From: Gnomoniopsis sp. IMI 355080
Lineage: Eukaryota > Ascomycota > Sordariomycetes > Diaporthales > Gnomoniaceae
DNA length: 64,000 bases
Assembly (NCBI GenBank): GCA_027946555.1
Contig: JAPEVC010000076.1
Coordinates: 62,001 to 126,000 of the forward strand
Reading direction: 5' to 3'
Numbering within the stretch: position 1 is the first letter of the stretch; every line of letters begins with the position of its first letter. This document shows positions 34,979-46,120 of the stretch, piece by piece. The notes under the pieces are model-generated. The model did no database searches and was not told where the DNA came from. It saw only the letters and a list, made by a program, of their open reading frames with translations. A program made the position numbers and the translations under genes.

Positions 34979-35983
34979 ATGGCGTTGAATTGCACATTAC
35001 CTGGACCGGCTACTACGCCCTCCAATGCTGGAGTGGCTGGCATCGGTGTCATTCTCGGCTTCATTGTGCCTGCGGTTGTGTCTATCGTTTTCTCCTTTTC
35101 GTTGGTCATCCAAGAGTCCTTCATCCACACCGAGAGGCCTGCCTTGGGCCTCATCCGCCGCAAGCTGCTCTTTGGCATCTCTGATCAACAAATTCTCTAC
35201 GGTACCGGTATCCAGGTGGTCGGTCTCGCACAGATCAATTCACTGGTCCCATATCATTTCTTCATTATATGTAAGTGCAGCTTCGGGGGTGTATGTCCTG
35301 CCTTTGGCCAGCCCTGGAGGATGACAAGTATGGGACACAAGCCGGGCCTTCGACGGGGCACCTAATAGAGCGCTCACTGATTCCCAATCTCACTCACTAT
35401 AGGGATGGTTTCTTTGCTTTCAACTGCAATCCACAACTGCACTCTGCTCGTCCTCATAGGCAGTTTCCACTCTGACAGGGTTCTCCGATGGCTACGACAA
35501 GTCCTCATGTTCTTCAACCTGGCCTTGGGCTGCGTTTTCGGCGTGTCCATGCTACAGGTTGTTCAGAAAGGCCTCGAGCATTCGACACTCCCGACCGCTT
35601 GTGCGTGGATTGTCGAGGATACCTCGGCCGAATCAAACAACGCCCTCTCTTTCGTGGGCACCATCCTGGTCATCGCCGGCAATTGTCTCGTGTTCGCCGC
35701 TGCAACCTGGCTGCTACATGATCGCAGGCAGAAGGGCTTCAAGTGGATCCAATTGGTCGGCGTGCTGATCATGACCGCCATAGCAGTGGCCGCTACGGTC
35801 AGAGTCATCCAGTCGTCTCAAGCATTTGGCGTTGCGCAGACGCCGCTGAGTGACGAAGGGGAGAAGCAGTGGAGTTTTGCTACGCTGGTCACGTTGCTGA
35901 TGCTGGCACTTCCTCTGATGACAGTGTTGGAAATTTACAGGGGCGAAATCCATGTGAATAGGAACTACGAGAAGCAAGGCTAG
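34979..35983 (+). CDS. Orphan seven-transmembrane protein
   Basis: Two exons, 34979-35270 and 35403-35983 (132-nt intron, phase 1), 290 residues. I count seven hydrophobic segments: about residues 19-43, 68-97, 98-118, 130-150, 180-203, 214-233 and 254-275. The short N-terminus contains an N-glycosylation sequon (NCT) and no signal peptide. The N-terminus could face outside as in G-protein-coupled receptors, but none of the fungal receptor signatures I know (Pth11 CFEM, Ste2/3, Gpr1, rhodopsin Schiff-base Lys) is evident. The charged tail EIYRGEIHVNRNYEKQG is cytosolic if the topology holds. Function unknown. Confidence 0.75.
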
Positions 35984-36351
35984 TATGCGCCACCATATAG
36001 TCACACAAAGTATGAATTTGGTTCCTGGCTCTCTTCGCAAAGGTCCAGCAACTCAGCACTCGATGCTACAACGAACAGACTTCCAACAAGACGTATCCCT
36101 TACGTAGCCCACTTTTGATGCCGCAGCTGTATGACCGTGATACTGTTGTAGAGAGTACGAGATGCTCAGATCATAGTCGGCTCTGGTCTGATTTATCGAT
36201 CATGTAACGGGACAAGGGGAACGCAACATGCTCCGGGCCCATATAAATGTCTGTGGGCGTGTGCAAGCCACATCATTTCGTAAGATCCTTCTTTCATGCG
36301 CCATCCATTCCACATTACCAACGCCAAACAGGTTGATCAAATTTGATATTC
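35984..36351. other. Intergenic between convergent genes
   Basis: 368 bp of 3' flanks. Nothing recognisable. Confidence 0.4.
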
Positions 36352-37635
36352 TTAGTAGTTCAAAATCTTTTTGATGTTATCGTACACCCCTGCGAGAAAT
36401 AAGTCAGTTAAGAATTTCGATTTTCCTAGCAAAGAAAACAACTTACTTGCAACATCTGGCAGGTTGAATTTCTCAAAACACAAAGGAGTGGGTATACTCC
36501 AGCCCGCCAGCCTCACTACTGGCGCTTCCAGTCGGACAAAGGTCTCAGGATCTTCCTGCACAGTGGCGGCAACCTCAGCACCAACACCCGCATTCACCAT
36601 AGCCTCGTGTACAACCATACACCTCCCCGTCTTTTGCACACTCTTTAACACCGTCTCCTTATCCCAGGGATATATTGTCCTCAAATCGATCAACTCTACA
36701 TTGATCCCAAGCTCCTCCTCTGCACGCTTGATCGCATCTAGACAGATGTACAGCGGCTGGCCGTACGACACAATGGTCACGTCCTTTCCCTCTTTGACCA
36801 CTTCCGCCTTCGACAGAGGCAGCTCATACGCCGAAACGGGCACTTGCTCTACCGCTGCACGGTAGAGCACCTTTGGCTCCATGAAAATGACTGGATCATT
36901 ACTCCTGATTGCCGCCAGCAGCAGTCCTTTTGCCTGCAGTGGGCCCCTCGGCATCACCACCCTCCACCCAGGCACATGACTGAACAGTGCTTCTGGACTC
37001 TGCGAGTGGTAGAGCGCTCCATGCCCCACCGCGCCACATGGCATCCGCACCGTCAAGCCACCCACATGCCTCCCTGTAGCGCCCTCCCTGTACCGATACT
37101 TGGCAGCCTCGTTGACCATCTGATCAAAGGCGGGAAAGACATAGTCAGCAAATTGAATTTCTGCCACAGGTCGCATCCCCTGAGCCGCACAGCCGATGGC
37201 AAAGCCCATAATGCCTTGCTCAGACAGCGGCGTGTTGAAGACGCGGTGCGGGCCGTATGTCTCGGCGAGCTTCATGGAGCAACGGAACACGCCGCCAAAG
37301 GCCACATCTTCGCCGAACAAGAGTACCGATTCGTCTTCGGTGAGGGCGGTGGAGAGGGCATCATTGATGGCCTGAAAGAGATTCAAGCGTTTTGTGGGCC
37401 CGTCGCGGACGTCTGGGGGGAGTTCGGGGTTGTGGAGGGCGGAGTGGGAGGTGTGAGCTAGAAGGGGAGTTGTTGCGTAGTCTACTGGGAGGTTCAGCTT
37501 TGCATTGGGAGGGTATGTTGAGTAGGTCCGGTGAGCTAGGCGAAACTGTGAGGACGTGAGTATATAGAGGCGCCGCGAGGGGTTGGCAAGCTGAGGCGTG
37601 GCCCTCGCGATATGTCGAGGGAGCTGGGTCCTCAT
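36352..37635 (-). CDS. Branched-chain 2-oxoacid dehydrogenase E1 component, beta subunit, mitochondrial
   Basis: Part of the thiamine-dependent E1 heterotetramer that decarboxylates the ketoacids of Leu, Ile and Val. Exons are 37635-36447 and 36389-36352, 408 residues. An Arg-rich, Ser/Thr-rich targeting peptide covers about residues 1-45. Diagnostic segments are MNLFQAIN-like KRLNLFQAINDALS, LLFGEDVAFGGVFRCSM, FNTPLSEQGIMGFAIG, EIQFADYVFPAFDQ and MPCGAVGHGALYHSQSPEA. The 57-nt intron (36390-36446) is a multiple of three with no in-frame stop, so retention would add 19 residues. Splicing gives the expected LPDVARVYDNIKKILNY end. Divergent from the glucanase gene. Confidence 0.93.
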   Translation of the reverse strand: MRTQLPRHIARATPQLANPSRRLYILTSSQFRLAHRTYSTYPPNAKLNLPVDYATTPLLAHTSHSALHNPELPPDVRDGPTKRLNLFQAINDALSTALTEDESVLLFGEDVAFGGVFRCSMKLAETYGPHRVFNTPLSEQGIMGFAIGCAAQGMRPVAEIQFADYVFPAFDQMVNEAAKYRYREGATGRHVGGLTVRMPCGAVGHGALYHSQSPEALFSHVPGWRVVMPRGPLQAKGLLLAAIRSNDPVIFMEPKVLYRAAVEQVPVSAYELPLSKAEVVKEGKDVTIVSYGQPLYICLDAIKRAEEELGINVELIDLRTIYPWDKETVLKSVQKTGRCMVVHEAMVNAGVGAEVAATVQEDPETFVRLEAPVVRLAGWSIPTPLCFEKFNLPDVASKLFSLLGKSKFLTDLFLAGVYDNIKKILNY

Positions 37636-38286
37636 AGTGGCTGCAATTACAAAACGAGGCAGGTGTGGAATTTCACGAGGACTGAAGTTTGGAGAGATGA
37701 TGTGATGTCAAATCCAGTATCATTATGAGGACCAAATGAGACCCAGGAACATCGTCCCTCGGCGGGGAGATGACGGCCTTGGTGTTGTTGTAAGTCCAGA
37801 CGCGGCTACCTTCGGTCCGGGGAATTTGAGGACGTCGAATCCGGGGAAGAGCGGTACCTGTCGGCAGGTAGCAAGGTGCCCCTGTCGCTGAGTCTTCTAG
37901 GCTCGCCTGGCGGAACTCGGCACATGCAAGCCAACCTGAAATCCTTGCTACAGCCACCCGCCCAGGTCCTGCCAGGATGGTCACCCTAGTTACCAGCCAC
38001 ACATTATTGACAAAACATCGTCAGCCCGAGGCAGATTTGATGTAATGTAGATGTGACTTGCCATGTATTTCTAGATCCCAATCTTTCTGACTGTACTGAC
38101 TATAGACTTGCATACATGAGTTGAGCGTGTTGCAAATATCTGTATGCGGTGGTGACATCTCATTTGTTAGGCTGGACTCTGCTAGTCTCAGGCCGGTTCC
38201 TCACCTGCACCACGCTTCCCGCAGTTTGCATTTCCTGGAATTCCCACTGCAGTGAAACTCCTCATACCGGTTGGCTTAAGCTCATT
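37636..38286. other. Intergenic, divergent promoters
   Basis: 651 bp between the ketoacid dehydrogenase and glucanase genes. No coding sequence recognised. Confidence 0.45.
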
Positions 38287-40677
38287 ATGGCGGACCGCCA
38301 TCGTTCTAGAGAGCCTCGCGAATCAGGCGAAAGGAGACACAAGAAACGCCATTCCAGACAACATCATGGCGGCTCTTCAGACAGGCCCAGAAGCTCTCGA
38401 CCAGCTGCTCTCTCTATGGATGCACTAGCTGCACTCAATGACGCAAACACGAGAGGACCCAGCACAAGAGACGACGAGGAAGAAATTGAAAGGCAACGCC
38501 GTCGGGAGCGTAGGGAACGAAGAAGACGAGAGTCGAGGGCAAAAGTGGATCGAGATGAGTATCGAGAGGTCGAGAGGGATAGTCCCCCAAGGCACCATCG
38601 ACAACGGGAATCGAGGGCATATGCATCCACACCAGCAACGCCAACTTACGAGGACGATGGTGCTGGCTCGGACTACCACCGCGAGCGGAGGCAAAGGAGA
38701 AAAGACCGCTCGTCCAGGGCCATGGCATATGAGCCGGCACCAGCATACGAGGAAGTTCCAGAGGTCTTTCATGACATGATGGCCGAGAACGCAGACCGCG
38801 AGAGAAAACGAAAGGAGCGCAAAAGAAGGCCCAAGACAGCCATTGCCAGCTCATCAGGCGTTGCTAGTGGAGAGGTTCAATCGAAAGGCTTCTGGCATAA
38901 TTTGCGCGGGGGCCGGGGACGCGTCACCAATACCAATGCGTCCACGAGTTATGATAGCTTCTACAAGGAGGGTGCATATTACGAAGAGCCCCCGAAGAAG
39001 CGTTTTTGGACCAAGAGGAAGATCTGTATGTATTTGAAACCCTATCCCAACGTGAACATTACCTAACGTCGCCCAGGGATTGCTGCCGGTATCTCACTCG
39101 CTGTCCTGATCATCATCATCGTGGCTGCTGTCCTGGTCAGCAAGAACGGCGGTCTCAACAGTTCCAGCTGCAACTCCCTTACATGCAACCTCGATAGCAT
39201 AGACAGCAGCAGTATCCCCGCCGGTGCCCCCAGCTATCTCAACCCCTTTACGTGGTACGACACTATCGACTTCAACCTTACCTACACGGATGAAATGGTT
39301 GGTGACCTTCCTATCATGGGCCTCAACTCCACCTGGGACGACTCCGCCGCTCCCAACGACCTCGTTCCCGCCCTCAGCACAGCCTGGGGCTCTTACTCAT
39401 CCCGTCCCGCCCGTGGCGTCAACCTAGGCGGGTGGCTCTCTCTCGAGCCCTTCATCGCGCCCGACCTCTTCGACTACGACGACTCCCTGGGTATCATCGA
39501 CGAGTACACCCTCTGCACATACCTCGGCCCCACCGCATGCGCCTCCACGCTCGAAAAGCACTATTCCTCCTTCGTAACCGAGTCCACCTTTGCTGAAATC
39601 GCCGACGCCGGGCTCGATCACATCCGCATCCCTTATTCCTACTGGGCTGTGCAGACCTACGATGACGACCCGTACCTTTTCCGTACCTCCTGGCGTTACC
39701 TACTACGCGGCATCGAGTGGGCACGCAAGTATGGGTTGCGGGTGAACCTCGACCTTCACGGCCTTCCCGGGAGCCAGAACGGCTGGAACCACAGCGGGCG
39801 CCAGGGGCCGATCGGATGGTTCAACGGAACGAATAGCACGCAGAATGTCAAAAGGAGTATCGACGTTCACGACCGACTGTCGCAATTCTTTGCGCAACCG
39901 CGCTATGCGAATATCATTACGCACTATGGCCTCGCCAACGAGCCGCGCATGACCTTCATTGCGCCATCCGAGGTGCTCAACTGGACCACGACCGTCTACT
40001 CGATGGTGCGCGCGAACGGCTTGCCCAATGACACCATCGTTGTCTTTGGGGACGGCTTCCGCGGGCTCGACGCATGGCAAGGGGAGCTGACGGGATATGG
40101 CGACGGGCTGGCGCTTGATGTGCACCAATACGTCATTTTCAACAACGCGCAGATCGTATACAATCACACCGAGAAGGTCAATTACGCATGTGAAGGCTGG
40201 ACGGAGCAGACGACTGAGTCCATGGACACGAGCACTGGATTTGGGCCGACGCTCGTGGCGGAGTGGTCGCAGGCCGACACGGACTGTGCATACAACCTCA
40301 ACAATGTCGGCTGGGGCAACCGATGGACGGGGACGTACGACACGGGCAACAGCTCCGATCCGCTCGAGGCGCTCACCCCGCGGTGTCCGACGGAGGATGA
40401 CACGTGTGACTGCACGTCCGCGAATAGTGACCCGAGTACGTATAGCGATGATTACAAGCAATTCTTGCTTTATTTCGCGTCTGCGCAGATGGATTCTTTT
40501 GAGAAGGGATGGGGTTGGTGGTACTGGACGTGGTGGACAAGTGAGGGGAGTACGCAGTGGAGTTACAAGAGGGGCCTGGCTGCGGGCATCTTACCGGCCA
40601 AGGCGTACGATCGAGACTTCAGTTGCAACTCTACGACAATTCCGGATTGGTATCCCGCGTTGCCGGAGGTATATTAA
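38287..40677 (+). CDS. exgD: Membrane-anchored glucan 1,3-beta-glucosidase, GH5 (ExgD type)
   Basis: Cell-wall glucan hydrolase, type II membrane protein. Exons are 38287-39025 and 39077-40677 (51-nt intron, phase 1), 779 residues. Residues 1-245 are a cytosolic, extremely Arg/Glu-rich disordered tail. One transmembrane helix follows directly after the junction (WIAAGISLAVLIIIIVAAVLV). The extracellular GH5 domain starts with RGVNLGGWLSLEPFIAPDLF. It has LRVNLDLHGLPGSQNGWNHSG, the acid/base Glu535 in LANEPRM and the nucleophile Glu642 in LVAEWSQAD. Many N-glycosylation sequons are present. Length and order match the ExgD group of Aspergillus. Confidence 0.93.
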
Positions 40678-42760
40678 GCGATGGGATCGGATGGCATGTT
40701 GTTCGCGAGTAGAGGCGAATGAGGGCTCGGCAGGATTGGGGTTGTGTATTGCTTTTGGCATTGCTTGGCGTCACAGAGGTCCTGAACTAGATCATCGATG
40801 CTCCACGGGCACGATTTGGTATGCTAAGCGTAGTTATTTTAAAAAGAAGTAAAGTTTGTATATTGCTCTATGAGAATAATCGGCATTTAGAGTATACCTG
40901 ATCCCAAGACCAGAAAGTCTACAACTTCGAAGCCGTTGAAAAATACCAGCGACGTTTAAGACGGTGCTACAGAAAATAGTTGAAATCATGACTTACCAAT
41001 AGCTACTTACCGTGTGTCGTGAGCGGCCGCTGCAAAGTCTCTATATCTGTGATTGTCAGCAGTGGAGCATGACAAGTGAATGGTCAAGTGATGAGAAAGG
41101 AAAGGCGATATCAGTTCGTGGAGTCCCGGTCAGGGGACGTTTCATCAAGGCATATGCTATGAAGACCGTCGTGATAAAGTTTATGATCATCATTTTACCG
41201 CGGGGAAGGGGATGATTGGTTAGGAGAGTATCACTCACTGATTAGACGAGGGAGGCAAAACACCAGCCTACATGCAAAATTCATGCTAGTCCTGTTTGCA
41301 GGGTCAGCCAGATTGTTCCACTTGAGAATGATCCATCATCAGCGCTCGGCCCTGATGTATTGTTCAGAAGTGACTTTGTCATCTGCGCCCGAAAGCTCTG
41401 ACATATGCTTGTCAATTTTTTGTCGGAGATCATCATGTTGGACGGGCAGAGCGCTGAAGGTCGTAGGAGATCGTAAGACGAGTTGTGGTAAACTAACCAT
41501 AGGTAGCCGTTAGGCGCAAAATATGGTCGGGATGGTCTGTATCGACTATGTCAGCCCAATGCTCTCCATTTGAATGCAAGTGAAGATGTCCAATGGCATG
41601 TCTCTGTCAGTTTGGCATGAATGGTATTAAAAAGGTGTTGTCTGCATCGGGAAACCCGGATAAGACTCGTCATCTAGAAGCTCATCAGGGAGACGGTGGA
41701 GGGGCGATTTGGTGGATGGTAGACCTACCCAGCAGTATCAAAAGCCCAGCGAAAGTATCTCTGTCTACATGTTCACCAGGGCTCTGTTTGCCGTCACAAC
41801 AAGTCAGCAGATAGTCCACGTCTGAAAATTCAGCTCGCGCGATGTGTTGTCGAATCAGTGGACGAGGTTTTCTAGGCCTGTCGCAAAAATGGCATATCTG
41901 CTCATGGAGTCCATATGTATGGTCGGAGCCCAGTGCCGTTTCATCATTTAAAGACGTGATGGGATGCGATGCGGGTAGTCATACCATGAACGAGTCAAGG
42001 CGAGGTCTGAAGAGGTTTGCAGTCAGCATCTTGCGCAGAGACGTTTGATTGCAAAAGTAGCCAGTAATTAGTAGTGTAATCAGAAACAGCCATTGTTATC
42101 AACAGTAATTTCAGTCGGTAATTCCAACTTGCCGAAGCAAAGTAAATGTTCATCATAAAAAGAGAGGTTTAGAGGTTGAGGAGATCGGAACGTACCATCT
42201 CGAAAAGAGAACACCCGGCGTGTATTGGCATCGCAATTGATGTGCCACAGCAGGAAAGAGAAGACTCGAGAACTACTGATTCGAATGGTTAGCTCCTGGT
42301 CGCAGCCCGTGAAAGGATGTGTTGAAGCGCGCATCGTATCTTGTCAATCAGACTGACGTGACAAAATCGGTTTCATTCCCCTTTGGGGTCAAAGACTCTA
42401 GTTTGCGGTTTGGTGTTGTCATCAGGAAGAAGATGGAATTTGTGAAGGCAAAGCGACAAATGCTTACCTCGAGTCTGTGTGCATGCGCAGCGCAGATGGC
42501 AGCGCGCGCGCTGTGGTTGTGGAAGGAAGAGAAAGCAGGATGTTTGCGAGCTCAGAAAATTTCGAAGATGGGAGGTTGTTGAAGCGGAGCCACCCGAGCT
42601 TACCCCTGTCAGACGTGCAACTTTAGCGGGGGCCAAGGTCACCTGCACACGCGAACGTTCTCGTCTTATTCGCGCCCAACGTCATTCATCTGCGCGCGTG
42701 AATCGCGTCTACATATAGGAGATTCCATTGACCATCTCAAGTCGCTAGAAAAGAGACAAA
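40678..42760. other. Intergenic, 2.1 kb without a recognised gene
   Basis: Open frames of up to about 90 codons occur but lack motifs and splice support. No repeats or RNA genes seen. The last 120 bases before 42761 contain the DNA-glycosylase promoter. Confidence 0.45.
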
Positions 42761-44306
42761 ATGCCTGAAATCGCTGAAGGTCGGTGGCACCAATATACAT
42801 ACTCTTGATCACCATGCTAATTTCTCTTCAGTCGCGAGGCTCGTCCACTTCCTTCGACAGCACTTGGTAGGAAAGAAAATTGGAAAGGTGCAAGCTCCAG
42901 ATGATGCAAACATCTTTGGCAAGGTCGGATGCAGCGGTCCAGCGTTTGAGAAAGCCTTGACGGGCCGTAAGGTGCGTCACTAGGGGGCTGAGATGCAGTG
43001 ACTAAGTCTGACAACGCCATAGGTCCTCGAGGCTGGAAGCCAGGGCAAATACTTCTGGCTCAGGCTTAGCGATCCGGGCTCCCATCCAGTGATGCACTTG
43101 GGCATGACGGGTTGGATCCACATCCATAATGATCGCTCGGGATACACAAATTACTACAAGAAGACGAATGCCGACGACCAGGAGGCATGGCCACCGAGGT
43201 TTTGGAAGTTTCAGCTGGAAACCGAGGGTAGTTCCCCTGTTCGGATAGCCTTTACAGACTCGAGACGGTGAGCTGTTACCTACATCTGCCTCGCTCCGTC
43301 CCATCTGAAGAAAAATACTAATTTGATTACATGAGGAGATTTGGTCGCATTCGCCTTGTTGACTGTCCCGGAGCCGAGATCCGTCAAAACTCTCCCCTAG
43401 TCGAAAATGGCCCAGATCCCGTAGTCGACAAAGAAGTGTTCACCGAAGAGTACCTCAAGTCCATTATGCGGAAGCGTCATGTACCTGTCAAAGCCCTCAT
43501 CCTCGACCAAGCTGTCATCAGTGGTGTAGGAAACTGGGTCGCCGATGAAAGTCTATACCATGCGAAATTGCATCCGGAGCAATACTGCAACGAGTTCTCG
43601 GATGAGGAGATCAAGCGATTACATGAGTCTATCAGATACGTGTGCCAGACAGCGGTAAGTGACCTTTGGTGCTACCGACACTCATCTCTCATCCCAGGGT
43701 GTCTCTTATCGATTCTGGCTCCGGGCTCCGAAGCATGCTGACCTGTCTGCCTAGTGCGACTTATTGGCAGATTCAGATAAATTCCCTAGCCACTGGATGT
43801 TTGACCACCGGTGGGGCAAAGGCAAAGGCGCTAGCACACTTCCCAATGGAGACAAGCTTGCCTGGATTACTGTTGGTGGGCGTACGAGTTGCTATGTACC
43901 AGCTGTTCAGAAGAAGACGGGGCATGTTATACCGGGCATCAAGGAGGAGGCTGCCGAGGACGATGACACAGTGACCAAGCCCGACAATGGAAAGGGTCGA
44001 AAGGGGAAGAAACAAGACGCTGAAGAGGATGAAGTGAAGCCCAAAAAGGGTAGCGTGAGGAGGCATCCAGCCCAGAAGGACGAAGAAGCCGACGCGAAGC
44101 CAAAGAAGGGCAAATCCAGGAAGTCAGCAGTCCAAGAAACGGCTGATGAAGAAGTAGAACCGCCACGCAAGAAGGCCAAAGTCAAGCAGGAGGTTGCAAA
44201 AGAGCAGAAGGCTCCCAAGGCGAAGCCAGCTAAGAAGACGAATGGCGCTGACACGGCGGTAGCTTCGGGTCGGAGGCGTTCGACAAGACTGAGCAACGGT
44301 CTTTAA
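42761..44306 (+). CDS. Formamidopyrimidine-DNA glycosylase family (Fpg/Nei)
   Basis: Base-excision repair glycosylase/AP lyase for oxidised purines. Five exons: 42761-42779, 42832-42971, 43023-43267, 43339-43654 and 43755-44306, 423 residues. Removal of Met exposes the catalytic Pro2 and Glu3 (PEIAEVARLV). The first exon is only 19 nt. Later come LEAGSQGKYFWLRL, VMHLGMTGWI, FTDSRRFGRIRLVD and the helix-two-turn-helix ALILDQAVISGVGNWVADE. The C-terminal four-Cys zinc finger of bacterial Fpg is absent; a zincless-finger-like segment (PNGDKLAWITVGGRTSCYVP) stands in its place, as in fungal and plant members. A Lys-rich tail of about 130 residues follows. The exon 4 acceptor is a tandem GAGGAG. 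Confidence 0.92.
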
Positions 44307-44556
44307 GCCGGACTCACAGCATTCAATGAACAGCAGCCTCGCGATGCCAGATCGCACGCAAGCGCGCTAGGGTTCGCGGTGTATACATTATTAGATGACC
44401 CAGAAGCTAGAGCCGCGGAGCCCGCTCCTCTCCCGCAAAAATTGACGGGAGAATCCCTGCGCGGTGCCAGATGATTGATTTGGACGGCATATAAGACTTT
44501 CCATGAACCACTGTGCAGACGCCCTCGACCATAACGCGCCGAAATATCCTCAAAAA

Positions 44557-45202
44557 TTAGATATCAGAGTCGGCTGGAAAAGTCCCAAACAAAGCCATCA
44601 GATATTCCGACTCCTCCACAGTCATCTCCTTGTCTCCTTCCGTCTCCTGGGAAAGTGTTCGAAAATCTACCTGGGATCAATTCAAGCTCTAGTCATTTGG
44701 CCAATCGACTTACAATCTATGTAGTAGCCTTTTCAAAAGTCTTGTCAACAGAGTCCTGGCTGCAGAGGGGAAGGCTCCTCACCTGGCGTGGCTGTCATAT
44801 ATACTTCCGCTTCCTCCGTTTGTGATGCGTTCTCAAAGCTGTGTGTAGCCCTGGGCGGAACGACCATCATGCTCCCCTGGGGGGCTTCAATTGTCCCTTC
44901 TGGTATCGTGAACTGCACGGTGCCTGTCTCATTTAGTCAACGCGGTTCCTCAACCAATTGCTGTTTTGGTGGCACCTCCTCGTCCAATCACCTTTTGTCA
45001 CAAAGAAACACTCATCGTGCATTCGACTCCAATGCATCGGCGGACCTTCCGCACCGGGAGGGAGCATCAAGATCACGGCAGCGATCCGGTTGTCAGTGTG
45101 CGAGCCGTCCTCCAAAAGGAAGCATGTCATCTTGCCGATCTGCAAGATCTCAGCATCTTCTTTTCGATGTAACTTTACAGGTACGGTGCCGCGGAGAGGC
45201 AT
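44557..45202 (-). CDS. Single-domain cupin protein
   Basis: Four exons on the minus strand: 45202-44992, 44923-44783, 44728-44714 and 44666-44557, 158 residues. The cupin core has motif 1 as PPMHWSRMHDECFFVTKG, with likely metal ligands His, His and Glu, and motif 2 as PQGSMMVVPPRATHSFEN with the fourth histidine. Exon 3 is a 15-nt exon (GCTACTACATAGATT). Including it joins TATPG to YYIDYFRTLSQE, the sequence expected in fungal relatives; skipping it stays in frame but loses YYIDY-type residues. The enzyme activity is not predictable, since cupins include dioxygenases, isomerases and binding proteins. Confidence 0.83.
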
Positions 45203-46120
45203 GGTGATGATCAGGACACGGAAACGATGTTGTTATGTTTGTTTCTGTCAAAAGCTTTGAAGTCATCGCACTCGGGTCGAAGCTCGAGTGGTGGTGCTAC
45301 CCGCTCCCGGTCATGGCTAGCGTTTCGTCCGAACTATCATCCATGAACACCAAGGTCCCGGCAACCTGTGTATTACTCCACTATACCAAATTCAATTCTT
45401 TGATTGGGGGAAGGGGGAATCTAATCACAAATATTCTCTCGCTCTACTACCAATTTGACACCTCACTCCAGTCATCATTGGGTCCTTTTCTAGCCATAGA
45501 AGCAAATGCACAACTATGATTTTGCTTTGCAGGCTTCATGAGCCTGCTATTGCCTACAGTCATATTGACATGCAGTAGCACCAAAATATGTTTCTCAGAA
45601 GGTTTGATCAGAAGCTGTGACCTCAAGTGGTGTTCTTTCCCCCGATCCGGTAGGAGTGAGACATTGATGGCTACATCTGGATGGCAAACTGAGTAGGTAC
45701 CTACCTAAGACCTAGTTCAGGAGCAGGCCTCCTCGAAGCATTCTCTTATATTCTTAATTGGGCAGATTTTCTCGTGCGCGGATTGGTCAGTGGCCAAAGA
45801 TACTTACGCACGTGGCGAAGTACCTAGGTAAGTGATGAGAGCAGGAGGTTTGATATCATAAAAATCGTGACTGCTCCTTTCTAACGCTTTCGGGGCCCGG
45901 GCTTCCGGATCAGCCCTCCACGAAGCTGAATTCCTTTATTATTCTATCGCCACAACCCAATGTGCTGATAATAATTGCCACAGCCCCGTATATAGAGTAA
46001 ATAAGCATGCCAATCTGCTAGCCGTCCTAAAGTTTACGTAGGCCCATGGATAGTAGATTGAGTGGAACGTGCATACTTGGTTTAGGTAGTAAACGCAGAC
46101 CTTGATTATTGCTGGTCTCT
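45203..46120. other. Intergenic between cupin and NLR-like gene
   Basis: No gene recognised. Contains GTAGGTACCTAC near 45693 and TACCTAGGTA at 45821-45830, palindromes repeated elsewhere in the window. Confidence 0.45.
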
